Below are positions 9,277-19,105 of a DNA stretch of 26,923 bases, one piece after another. Source of the stretch: Tieghemiomyces parasiticus (Eukaryota; Kickxellomycota; Dimargaritomycetes; Dimargaritales; Dimargaritaceae); the NCBI GenBank assembly GCA_027575765.1, contig JANBPT010000657.1, positions 1 to 26,923 on the forward strand, written 5' to 3'. Within the stretch, counting starts at the first letter, position 1; each line of letters begins with the position of its first letter. The notes under the pieces were generated by a model that was given only the letters and a program-made list of their open reading frames with translations, was not told the origin of the DNA and did no database searches. Both the position numbers and the translations under genes were made by a program.

Positions 9277-10643
9277 TCCGTTTTCCCTGGTGTACGTTAA
9301 GTGTGCGATAGATACGCTATGTTGGCCAAGTGTTGGCCCTGTTGTTTATCCGGCCAATGACTATATTTTTTTAAAATAAAACTCCGATCCATCCTCCGAA
9401 ATCGATACGGATTCTCTCAATGATTATTCTAAAGGTTGAGGATACCTATAATCAGGCCGTTTTTCATTGAAACCCTTGGCATGCCGCCTTTTTTTTATAC
9501 TAAGCCAAAGATGGCGGGGCTGAGCATTAGCGTAGAAGCCGTAGTCCCTGGCCATCGGCCCGTCGGCTTACCAAGTTGTATAAAGTGCGGATGCCAAGGT
9601 CGTTACCTAATTGTTGGGCTATTTATTGGACTCTCATTGGTCGAATGTTCATCGCTACTTTATAACGTTGTAGGCTTGGGTCTGGTAGGATCAAGTTTAT
9701 TCGAGGGAGGGGGGGGGCGAGCGAGCGAGCTATATTGGCCATGACGTGAGGCTGCCGATGTCTATTGATGGTAGTTAAGTTGGTCGAAGGAGGGGGGGGG
9801 GGTTAGATTCACACACCTATTTGGTCTGCGCCTAGACCGACGGTAAGCGGGCGGTGGCCATACACTACTAATGGCGTGATATCCTTGGTTGTAGGTGGAC
9901 GTATAAACGGTGAGGGTAGTATTACAAGGGCTGGCGGAACCAGCTAGGCATATATGAATATATAAATATATATCGTGGGTAACCAATATTCAAGTGGGAT
10001 GAATTTTAGGTGGCTATACATTACATGGATGGCAAGGATACCGGAGCGGTACAGTAGTGGGGTCCGCGTCCGCCACGAGCGATCGAATAGGATATCCATT
10101 GGTTTTATTAACATGGGACGCTACAGCTTTCACCTTCCCTTGTATGACTTGAAAGCTAAGCTATCAAGCGAAAGTGTTGAATAAAAAATCGTAAAGGTGC
10201 AAATAAGTCCTCAAGGATTACTCACACACCCTGACTTGTACATAATAACGGCCACTGATTATGGCTGAAAAATATTTATCGGTGATTAATCAAAACCTTC
10301 TCAACTCATCGGTAACCTGATTGTTATTATTTTGGCTGCCTGACGTAACTTATTGTTGTACATCTGCCTAGGCTTAAATCTACTGATCGAGCTTGCATAC
10401 CGTCAGTGAAACTAGTAGTCACGGTCCGGCCAATATCGTCTGGCTTTGGACTTTGTGTCACAGTAGATAAATGGACCATCTCGTCCCCTCGATATCCACC
10501 CCCTTTTCAAGCCCTGGTAGTAGTTTGTATTCTCTAAATCGTACAGTGGTGCTTTCTCGCCCCCCGCCTCTTAACGCACTGCACTATCCTATCTTCCCCT
10601 CCCCTCCCCCCTACGATCCCGACATACAGAATCCTCAAGCGCC
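9277..10643. other. Gene-poor, AT-richer region with G runs
   Basis: No gene supported. AATAAA-like signals occur near 9374 and 10175 on the + strand. Long G runs sit at 9709-9717 and 9792-9802. TATATA-rich DNA lies at about 9950-9972. From about 10470 the + strand turns CT-rich ahead of the ORF at 10644. Confidence 0.4.
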
Positions 10644-10832
10644 ATGTGTCAACCCGTTTACAACAGGTTTCTGTGTGGTAACGTGGTATATCTGGGACAG
10701 TACCTCTCGTGCCGTCGAACTAGAAAGTCAGGAAAACTGGTCAAGGAGCGCTGCAGTATAGAAGACCCCCCGTACTTTACCAAAGAGGACATCAAGTGTG
10801 GCCTTCTCAGTTGCGATTTTTGCGCAGTGTAA
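10644..10832 (+). CDS. Small Cys-rich protein (62 aa), possible zinc-binding
   Basis: ATG at 10644 (AGCGCCATGT) follows a CT-rich leader and opens a 62-codon frame. Seven cysteines fall at residues 2, 11, 23, 37, 52, 57 and 60; the ending C-x4-C-x2-C and the N-terminal YNRFLCGN resemble the metal-binding pattern of short fungal conserved hypothetical proteins with a C...Y.RF.CG signature. No signal peptide is present, so cytosolic or nuclear metal binding is more likely than secretion. The overlapping frame at 10471-10761 lacks this structure. The function is unknown and the family resemblance is from memory. Confidence 0.45.
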   Translation: MCQPVYNRFLCGNVVYLGQYLSCRRTRKSGKLVKERCSIEDPPYFTKEDIKCGLLSCDFCAV

Positions 10833-10890
10833 GATCGAAAGCAGTATCCTATGCCTTCCCATCCTCTGAGTACTAAATACTTACCCCGGA

Positions 10891-10906
10891 ATATATATAT
10901 ATATAT
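10891..10906 (+). repeat. AT dinucleotide repeat
   Basis: Eight AT units lie about 60 bases past the stop codon of the 62-aa Cys-rich ORF. A simple microsatellite with no evident role. Confidence 0.9.
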
Positions 10907-11442
10907 CTAGCCATAAAGTGCCTTCACACGTCGTCTTTCTTCTCTCCAGATGGTCGAAAGAAGAGTGATATTCAACAAATCAACATAAAATGCGCAGACC
11001 TGTGAAGCCATCAGTCGGTGGCCACTTACAGGCCAATCAAGACAGAGACTAAACATACACCATTTTTGCTGAGATGACGATGGATAGTGTTAGTAATCGC
11101 ACCGTTACTGTTGCGGCAGATCAACAAAATGCAGGTAATGGAGATAATACGGGCCTGCGCCATACTCCCGGTAAAGTGAAGACAGCGATCGGCCGAAGAT
11201 GGCAACGCTGAGTATCTCCTCCACCATTGCGCCGGCGGGTTTACAGCCGACCCAGGAAGGGACTCAGTGCGGGACTCTCCCCCAAGGGTAAATATTCCAC
11301 CGCCAGACCTGCATCGCGTACACCAGGCCCACCATCTATCGCCTAGGAAAGTCCGTGACCAAGCCCCTCTGGCATTCACCACGTCAAATAGTTACTCCAA
11401 CGTCATGACCCGGCCGTTTAAAAATAATGTGCGGTCCGTCGG

Positions 11443-11757
11443 ATGGTTTATTCCTTCTATGTCCCATTCATGTCTAGCTCTCTATTTGGCTTGACATTGG
11501 CTTGCTCACCCGCAACCCTACTCGATTGGTGCCTCTGGTTCCGGCTTTTTAAGCGACTCTCTTGTTCTTCTCACTCCGTCACGATAACACCTTTGGCTGC
11601 CGTGTATCACCACCAGTTTCTTTACGCAGAGTGCTGGGAGCGAGAAAGCCCTGCCACAGAATTTCACGGTGACACCTCCTTGGCCCCTAAAGTGGTACTT
11701 AAGCTGGAGCCCTTACTACTCGAGGAGCATTCGGTTAGAAACTTGATACCCTTCTAA
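11443..11757 (+). CDS. Hypothetical ORF (104 aa)
   Basis: ATG-started frame with a hydrophobic N-terminal part (residues about 1-40, with VPFMSSSLFGLTLA) and a charged C-terminal half (YAECWERESPATEF, then LKLEPLLLEEH). The C-terminal half reads like real protein, the N-terminal half like leader DNA. No family recognised and no splice sites are needed. It could be the 3' exon of a longer gene or chance. Confidence 0.25.
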   Translation: MVYSFYVPFMSSSLFGLTLACSPATLLDWCLWFRLFKRLSCSSHSVTITPLAAVYHHQFLYAECWERESPATEFHGDTSLAPKVVLKLEPLLLEEHSVRNLIPF

Positions 11758-11822
11758 ACATTTTTCTCGGGCCCCATCCTTGCTCCTCCCGTCCTCACTA
11801 CCGACCTCCCTAAAGCACTTAG

Positions 11823-12155
11823 TCCCAACTGACATGCGTTCTTCGGGCGCCTTGGACGAATCCATCCGTCATTCTTATCAGCCGACTCCCGCTTACCACT
11901 CTAGGCTTCTTTACTGCCTACCGATTGCAATCCAACCTACTGGCAACCCAACCATTAGAGAAGATCAACTGTTGTGCTTCAAATACAATTGTCAGCCCTG
12001 GTGGTATGCACATTCTCCACTTAAAAATATTCGTACGCCAGCGTCCATACGGAATGCAATGGAGCGACGTACTATTCAAGCAGGATATCGATTCCACCAC
12101 GCATAAGACGTTGGGTGATATCAGACGCACGTCATGGGAAGCTGCCCAGTTCTAA
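11823..12155 (+). other. Open frame without ATG, possible exon
   Basis: 110 codons are open without a stop in one + strand frame. The second half (after about 11990) reads well, with HILHLKIFVRQRPYGMQW and then TLGDIRRTSWEAAQF before TAA. No usable start codon lies upstream in frame. A different frame over the same bases (11780-12106) is also open, so the call is weak. Confidence 0.2.
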
Positions 12156-13111
12156 GGTAAACCCGCGGTTGACACTCTCAGCACTTGAGGCGAAATGGTA
12201 CAGAGCGCTAAGGAGTAAGGGTAGGCGTACGAATATGAGGAGAGGGGTTTGACTTTGAGCGACGAAGGGCCTGTGATGGCAATAATGACCAAGGAGGGTC
12301 GATAGCAGTTTGGGAGTATTGAGACGCCATATTACAAGGCGCGCTTAGTCCTAAACCAAGTGTCACTGATTGTCAAGAAATGCCCCACAAGGCTGCCTCC
12401 GATTATGAAATACTAGTATTGACGCAGAGGGCCGTCTAACCATGATCATAGCGCCGATTCATTGGTACATGACGGACAGCGGCTTGGTCAAGTCGATTGG
12501 TTCGCCAGGTAGACTCGGTGGCACCGTGGACTTCACAATGTCAGCTCACGCTATAAACTACTTGATCGACAGTTCTCAAAGCGTTGTACGCTCAATAGCT
12601 TTGCATGAGAGGAATACTAGATTGCATCATGGGAATTCGCTTCTAGCCACCTGCTATGCCTCTCCATTGCCCACCCTTGTCCTACCTAGATGTTGACCCC
12701 CGCGGGTGCTTACACAAGGTCACCTGGACCAAATTTGTCAGGCGGCATTTCTCAAGCACTAACTCTCGGTACTGGCCGGCCTAACGTCGAATGCATACAC
12801 GCGGCCGTATGATCGTATGCCAGGTATCTGGTTGTAAACTCACCGTACTTGGGGGCCCCTATCCGTTATCCCTCGCTTTAGGTACCCTCAGTCGGGACAC
12901 CCCATTTAGCGCACCTAGATAACGCATACATAGCCAAAGTACGCTCTGTAGCACGTGGGATTAGGATTGTGGACTATCCAAGCTATTGGGACCACTTCCT
13001 AGAGTCTGCATTTTTTTTATCTACCACGCTTCTCGCTTCGCCGACTTCTACTAATGACATTACATTTTCCAGCCGTTTTCAGCACCGTTTCACATTTCGA
13101 CTTACCCGACC
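12156..13111. other. Gene-poor region and 5' flank of the 330-aa gene
   Basis: Mostly without support for a gene. An ATG frame at 12442-12696 (84 codons, starts MIIAPIHWYMTDSG) is open in a fair start context but has no other support. A CACGTG hexamer sits at 12953-12958. Just before the 330-aa gene, TACTAAT at 13048 followed by TTTTCCAG at 13073 looks like a branch point and 3' splice site, suggesting an intron in the 5' leader. Confidence 0.35.
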
Positions 13112-14104
13112 ATGTACCCGGGCGATCCCAATTCATTGGTCCCGACGGACTACCTCGACATTTTCTACGTCAACCGGGTTATGGGCCCCATAATCATGGT
13201 ATTTGAGGCCCGCACTGCCCATGAGGGCTACCGCCACCAATTCCGGCAGAATGTCATCAGGAAGCTGTGGGCCTTGGCCTACTACCATGCGGCGACGCTG
13301 CTCCACCACCAAATGGCACCTGGTGCGCTCATTGATGCCACCGAACTGGTCGACGCCATCGGCCAAGTGGAACCGGATATCCCACTGCTCATGCGTAGGA
13401 CCTTTGCCACATCGTACTTCAGTAACAGCAGGTTCTACCGCGCCATCCAGCTACCTTCGCTCCGACTCCGCCGCTGGGTTCTGATGGGCCTAGATGTCGA
13501 CCCGGACATCCCCCATTCTTACCCAAACGCCGACGTTGCCGTCTGGCACGGAGGGGATGGAACCACGCAGGTCAATATCCTCTGCCATCAGGCCCTGGTC
13601 GTCCTTAACCAGGAAATCGCCAAGCTTCAACGGCGGCTAGATTACGAAGGCCACCCCGTGGTGCGGAGTATTAGGGTAGGCAAATCCGTGCTTGGCGTTG
13701 CCGTGGAAGACCATGTCAATTGGGGGGTGAGCAGCAACGCACGAAGCGGTGGCAATGAAAGACCGTCCCGGTCGCCCGCGCTGACCTATACCGAGGAGCT
13801 GGAGCTGGAGTTGGAATTGGCGGCCCTCCGTAGGCGGAGGGATTCCGTGTACTACGTGCTCGGTAAAGATCGGTACTCGTGGCGCACTCGCCTGCCACTC
13901 CCATTGACGGGGGAGCCCCTGGACGAATTCTTTGAGTTTATCGGGGCTGACTACATTGAGGAGGGTGTCGACGCATCGTACCTAGCTAGATCGTGGATCC
14001 AGGCCAATTCGGCTTACCAACTCCATTACAGGAGCCTCATCTTCAAGGTCCTGGCAGACGGCCCTCCGTTCGCACCTATAGCGCAATTTACCGCCAAACA
14101 GTAA
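13112..14104 (+). CDS. 330-aa intronless protein, unknown function
   Basis: ATG at 13112 in a good context (GACCATGT) follows a CT-rich leader. Frame choice is supported by strong third-position C/G preference, unlike the flanks. The product is soluble and mostly helical, with no signal peptide or membrane segment. Features: an N-terminal helical half rich in His and aromatic residues (residues about 50-66, RKLWALAYYHAATLLHH), a segment VAVWHGGDGTTQVN (about 144-157), an acidic to basic helix (about 227-243, EELELELELAALRRRR, coiled-coil-like), and a compact C-terminal part ending IAQFTAKQ. I see no catalytic triad of a DDE transposase, no zinc knuckle and no polymerase motif. Together with the 520-aa protein it is a candidate for an element-specific protein. 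Confidence 0.75.
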   Translation: MYPGDPNSLVPTDYLDIFYVNRVMGPIIMVFEARTAHEGYRHQFRQNVIRKLWALAYYHAATLLHHQMAPGALIDATELVDAIGQVEPDIPLLMRRTFATSYFSNSRFYRAIQLPSLRLRRWVLMGLDVDPDIPHSYPNADVAVWHGGDGTTQVNILCHQALVVLNQEIAKLQRRLDYEGHPVVRSIRVGKSVLGVAVEDHVNWGVSSNARSGGNERPSRSPALTYTEELELELELAALRRRRDSVYYVLGKDRYSWRTRLPLPLTGEPLDEFFEFIGADYIEEGVDASYLARSWIQANSAYQLHYRSLIFKVLADGPPFAPIAQFTAKQ

Positions 14105-16980
14105 CTTCAGGTAGTTTTCCATTCTGCGTTTACCATTCTAAACTTACCGACAGCCAAAATCATCCCCCACTTTAGCATAACTGCTTGCACTGTGCCTATA
14201 GTAAGAGAGTGGTATATATTTACATCTATATTATGAGCATAGTGTTATGATAAGTGAGGGGTTTCTTGCTATTTACTAAATAACCGCAATAGAACTTGAG
14301 CGCCTCGTAATAGTGTGGGTTTACAATGGGCACTTTGCGAATGCATCGGTCTATGTGTTTCTAGTCTGCTCGCTATTGGTCAGTTTCTGACTACTGCGGT
14401 GTCCATACCCTACTGCCAACATCTTCCACCTCACTGTTGGGTTTCAGGTCACACGAATACCACCCGCCATCCCTGTCCTATCTGGAGTGTCTACCGTACC
14501 TTTCAGATTATCCACGACTCGCTGATCGCAGGCGGATACACCGCTAGAATCCTATTTTCGTCAAACTTAATCACTTTTTCTTTTTTAGCCACGGTACATC
14601 ATGTAATATACCAGAGATACTAACGTGATCTTCTGACCTCAAGTCGTAATCTCACTCCAAATTCGGCAGCTGGGCCCGGGCCGGGTGCATCCCTGTCCCG
14701 ATCGCCATACAAGGGCCAGAGGAATACGCAAACCTCGAAGATCACCAGCTTCCCCGGCGTATCTCAGCTATCTATTAGCCCTCATGTATTGTTTGGTATT
14801 TCCAGCCCTATCTGTTATAGTCATTCGCACGCACGCTCTAAGCTATCTCATACTCCACCATTCGCATTCGCATCGCAAAATATAGGTGAGGAGGGGGGTT
14901 GGCATTGATTGCCGAACTTCCCATTGCTACCACGTTCGCTTCTTAGGTATCCGCCCCCCTCCTGGCCTACACCCTGGGGTCCGTCTCCTATACCCTTCAC
15001 CACCTGTGGCAAGCAGTATAATTTGTTAAAAGGCCTGGGGCTTTAGTATGCCGGTTGCGCCCGTTTTCGGTGAACGGAGGTAGCAGCTAATATTAGCTTC
15101 GTATGGTGTGTTTAACGAATATTTTTAGTTTGAAATGCGAGGTGAGTTGGGACTATGACAGAGCCCACAGTCAGGGTATATACAGCTGGAATCTCTTCGG
15201 ATGATTTCGGGAGACAGAAGGGTGCACAGTGCCGGACAGCATCGAGAATCGAATACCCCATGTTCACAAACGTTCCAAATACCAGGGATGTAAATGCCGC
15301 CGCATGAGTAGATATAGATAATGAAGGTGCACATTGTGTTATTTTACGCGGTAAAGGTTGGTGAACGGGTCAACACTATGGATAGCGAAGGGGACAGGTT
15401 TAACACAGAAAGGTGTGCTATTTCGATGACGGAGACTGGTGATGGCGGCGTGGCATTTATACGCCTATTATATATGTCAGCCGGAGTGGACACCTTATAT
15501 CTGGTGTCCGGTCTATAAATCACAGGATGTATGGAGTGGTGCACATATTCTACAAGCAAGCACCTTCCCGTCACAATGAGGCCTGGTGACTTAATTTGTT
15601 AACAAGAGTGATGTCAGGTGGAGGCGGACCATGCAAACCTGGCGAGTGACCTGACGTGACAATATGTTTACGTTGCACAATAATGAGGTATAACCATGGC
15701 AACGGTGTCAAGCAAGGCCACCATGGTGGCATAAGAAGGCAATGGTTGCGAGAGACTACAAAGTAACGTGGCGCAGCATAAGCGTTATGGACAAGAAGCA
15801 ATTTTGTTTGCTGGTGTGATGCTCATAAGTTATACCCGATATTATAGAGCCTACAGGCACCAGTAATTGTCACTCACGCCTTTCCATCCTGAACCATCAA
15901 CGTTATTATCCCTCTTCTGTTAAATACCGCCCGTCCTACTATAATGGACACTGATCCGCCAATCCTCCGATTGACATTATTTCGACCCTACCGCTTGCTC
16001 CCGGAAAATCTAGTCAATTAACCCAACAACCCCTTGCCCCCTTCAAGTCCTTCTCCGTTCACTGTCCACTCCTCGGATCTGCTTGGAATCCGTAGCATCC
16101 CGCTACACATTCATACCTCCCTTCTCTTTGCATTTCTCATACCCTATTATTTCCATATATAGTGCCTTCCAGAAAGACGACCTCACAAGTGTATTAAACA
16201 TTGCAAAACCTCTGTCCCCGCGACAGCCTACTTTATACAGCAACCTCAATCTAATCTATAGCCGTGAAATCTAATTAGCAGTCCAGTCTGTAGCCAATGC
16301 CAATGCTGCCATATTAGGGAAAGGCTGTCGTAGCCTAAAACCCTCCCCCCCTGATCCATATCCCAAGCGAGGCCAACCGGGTGCCGCCTCCTATCCTTTA
16401 AGGGCCTTACCTATCCCTATCCCTGATCCGGCAGCTACCTAGTCGTCTCTCCATTTCCTGTCAGTACCCGACTCCACCGCAGCCTGTCGTCCTAGCTTTC
16501 CTAACCTAGACTAAATAGTTACTACAAAATGATGCCGATCATTGTTCCAGTATAAAAGACCCAACAGTCGCCATTCGATAAAACGGCAATTGTCACCCAA
16601 TCCACAGTCTGTGCCCCTAGTCTGAGCTTAACTACTTGTTTATTCCTATTAAGTATGTTTATGTCTACCACAGTGGGGTATACCAGGGGTTTCCCATGAG
16701 GCAAAAATTAGCTCCTAACGGCCTACGAATTCAACCTCATGGTCTATGTGTAACGTAGTATACATGGCACGGGGCTGTATCACAAAAAAAAAGTACGAAC
16801 CTCCTTTGGGTAATGATAATTATAATTTAATTAACGAACCGAAATACCAACTGGGTCGCCACTATATGGTAAGATACGGTGAATATAGGTACCGCCAGAT
16901 TCATCGCACTGTAAAATGAGTAAATAGAAGGGAAAAAGAAAAACTAGACAAAGAGGAAGGTGCTCAACACACAACCTGAA
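14105..16980. other. Gene-poor region (2.9 kb)
   Basis: No gene supported. AT-rich stretches lie at about 14210-14280 and 16800-16880. A short stretch (about 14670-14884) follows TACTAAC and GGCAG (a branch point and acceptor-like pair) and is largely open in several frames up to ATAG|GTGAGG, so an isolated exon is possible. A CT-rich leader followed by ATG at 15943 opens only 25 codons. A perfect 14-bp palindrome is at 15717-15730. Confidence 0.4.
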
Positions 16981-17010
16981 TAATCCAACTGTCGAGATCC
17001 AGGCAAGCCG

Positions 17011-18465
17011 TTAGGCCTTCTTGACCTTATTGGGGGTCCGGAAATAGGTGTTGATGGCGAATTGGACAAACAAGTAGATGAGAGGGAAGAGGTAGACGGT
17101 ATTAAGGTAGACAGCGAACCGCTGGCCCTCATTGACCAGACAGGATGGGACGAACAGGTAGGCGTTGGCAAGGATGAGGCCCACGAAGAACTGGGTGATC
17201 TGCATGGTGGTGATGTACTTTTTACCCGGTGGATGGACACCAACCGACGTGCACATGTAGTAAAAGTACATGACGGTGTGTACGAGCGAGTTGAAAACCA
17301 CAAACATCCAGATGGGGATCGAACGAAACTGGATACCCGACCACATGCACAGGATTGCACCCGAGTGGTGGTAGGTCTGAAGGGTTGACGAGCGACGGCC
17401 TGGGTGGAAGGGGTCGGAGGGGGGGATAGAGAAGAGGGACAGCAAGGGTCCAGGGAGGGATAGGGAATAGGTTAGTTGAATCTGATGTGAAGTTCTTTGA
17501 ATTTTGGACCCCTGAGATCTCAGTCATTACCACACTATGATTGGCTGCGTGCTATATGATTACAGTCAATTCGATGAAATTGCGGTGGTGCAGATCCCTT
17601 GTACAAAATTCTAACAAGGCGGGACTGCTAAGTTCTCCTCCATAACAACACGATTTAGACTAAAGAGGCTCATGCTCTTCCGCTCGTACTACAGACGTGC
17701 TATCGATACGAGCCAAGAATTCGGCCATTTCTCATTGCGCTCGCTAAGTTTGGTAGAGTATCCATAGCCCCTCTCCTTTCAACGGTATCGACGCCATGAT
17801 CATTTACGCGAGACACCCGCTCGCGACACAATCCGAATGATGCGTGTTACCGATAATACCGCTGTGACATCGTCCGCCACGACCCTCCACAAGGGAACCT
17901 TACCTTTCAGCAGGATGATGATGGTGTCGATCACCTCGTAAAACTTGGACAGGTAGAACAGATACCCCCAGTAGTACAAACCGTTAGCCCAGAACCGGTC
18001 GTTGCTGTCGCACAGGGCGGTGTGGAGCGACTGGGTCTTGAGCAAGGGGATCAAGGTAGCTACCACTTTGTAAAAGGTGATGCCCGAATACACGCAGAGA
18101 ACCAGGTTGTGCAGAAACACAAAGGCGGTAAAGGCCCGGGTCTGGGTCCACGCCGGGGCCGCCGCCCGGGCCGCTGCCGCCGCCTTGGCCTTGAGGGCGG
18201 CCTTGTCGGCTCCAGGACCTCCACTAGCGGCGGCGACGTCCTTGGCCTGGACTCGGGATAGGATGCCCACGGGCCGCTGGGAGTTGATGTACTTGACAAT
18301 GAGGGCGTAGGTCAGTGCAAAGAAGATTGGGAACTTCCAATGCATGACCCACGGGTACAGGCTAGCGAAGGGAAGGTCCGTCACCGGAATAGGTAGCGGA
18401 GGCGGCGCGCGGGTAAAGGACTGCAGCATGGTGTCAAGGGCACTGGCAACGGGGCCGGGTAACAT
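17011..18465 (-). CDS. ELO-family fatty acid elongase (3-ketoacyl-CoA synthase)
   Basis: Very-long-chain or polyunsaturated fatty-acid elongase, condensing malonyl-CoA with acyl-CoA in the ER membrane. Two exons, 18465-17904 and 17399-17011, flank a 504-base intron (GTAAGG donor; CT-rich tract and CACCCAG acceptor), giving 316 residues, near the usual family length. Conserved signatures in order: KFYEVIDT (K-x2-E-x2-DT), the His box LQTYHH directly after the splice junction, NSLVHTVMYFYY, and TTMQITQF. The first His of the H-x2-HH box is Gln, a QxxHH variant also known in other elongases. Several hydrophobic segments fit a multi-pass membrane protein. An Ala-rich insert (about residues 75-105) lies between the first membrane segments. 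The C-terminus KVKKA fits the K-x-K-x-x ER-retrieval signal. Start: an in-frame stop lies at 18498-18496; ATG 18465 is the first, ATG 18429 (GACACCATGC) has a better context. An upstream 5' exon is possible. Confidence 0.93.
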
Positions 18466-19105
18466 GAGGACGGGGAGGTCAAGAGACTCCAAGGTTCAGG
18501 GAATGAGCGGAAGAATAGTGTAGAGCGGACGCAGGCGGAAACCGTATGAAGACAGGCTCCGACCCCTATGATACCAAAAAGGCTAGCGTGCGGTTGGCAA
18601 GGTGACGTGTGGCTGGGGTCGCTTGGTAAGCGACGTGGCGGAGCTTTGGCGTGTGGGGGTTGGGTTCCCGTACAGGTGAAACGTCCCTAGGCAGGTTGAA
18701 TCGAGGAAACCAGAACGATGGTGATCCCGGCGGCTAGGCTAGAAGGGGTTGTGGGAGTGAGAGACACACTAGCCGGGGACTGGGAGTTTCACAGGCGAAC
18801 GGAGTAGAGGAAGAAAGTGACACAGGGGGTCGATGCGGAAGGTAGGCGAGGCAGGTGGAGTTGATTGGGGGGTCCAGAAAGGAGGGGGACGGAGGCGGGC
18901 CACGGCTAGCCTTTAAGTACGTGTTGCTAACCGGAGGGAGGTTTCGCCAGCCTGGCGGCCACGATGTACTCCCTGGAAGTTGCCGGCCTAATCGAGCAGC
19001 GGGGGGAAGCGGCCTTCGAGCCGAGAGGAGGAACGTAGCGGCGCGAGAGAGCCAACGGGCCGGCCACCCACCAGTCGCCGCTGTTCCGCCAGTCAGCGGC
19101 TGACG
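18466..19105. promoter_or_regulatory. Upstream region of the elongase gene
   Basis: Purine-rich on the + strand, hence CT-rich in the direction of the elongase gene, as expected for its promoter and leader. No TATA box is obvious. No gene supported. Confidence 0.35.

Noticed and set aside
15604..15659. Stem-loop GTCAGGT / ACCTGAC
   Set aside because: A 7-bp stem with a loop of more than 30 bases is expected by chance in a window this long.
18466..18492. Elongase start at the TTG at 18492
   Set aside because: Non-ATG start directly after an in-frame stop; ATGs at 18465 and 18429 are available.
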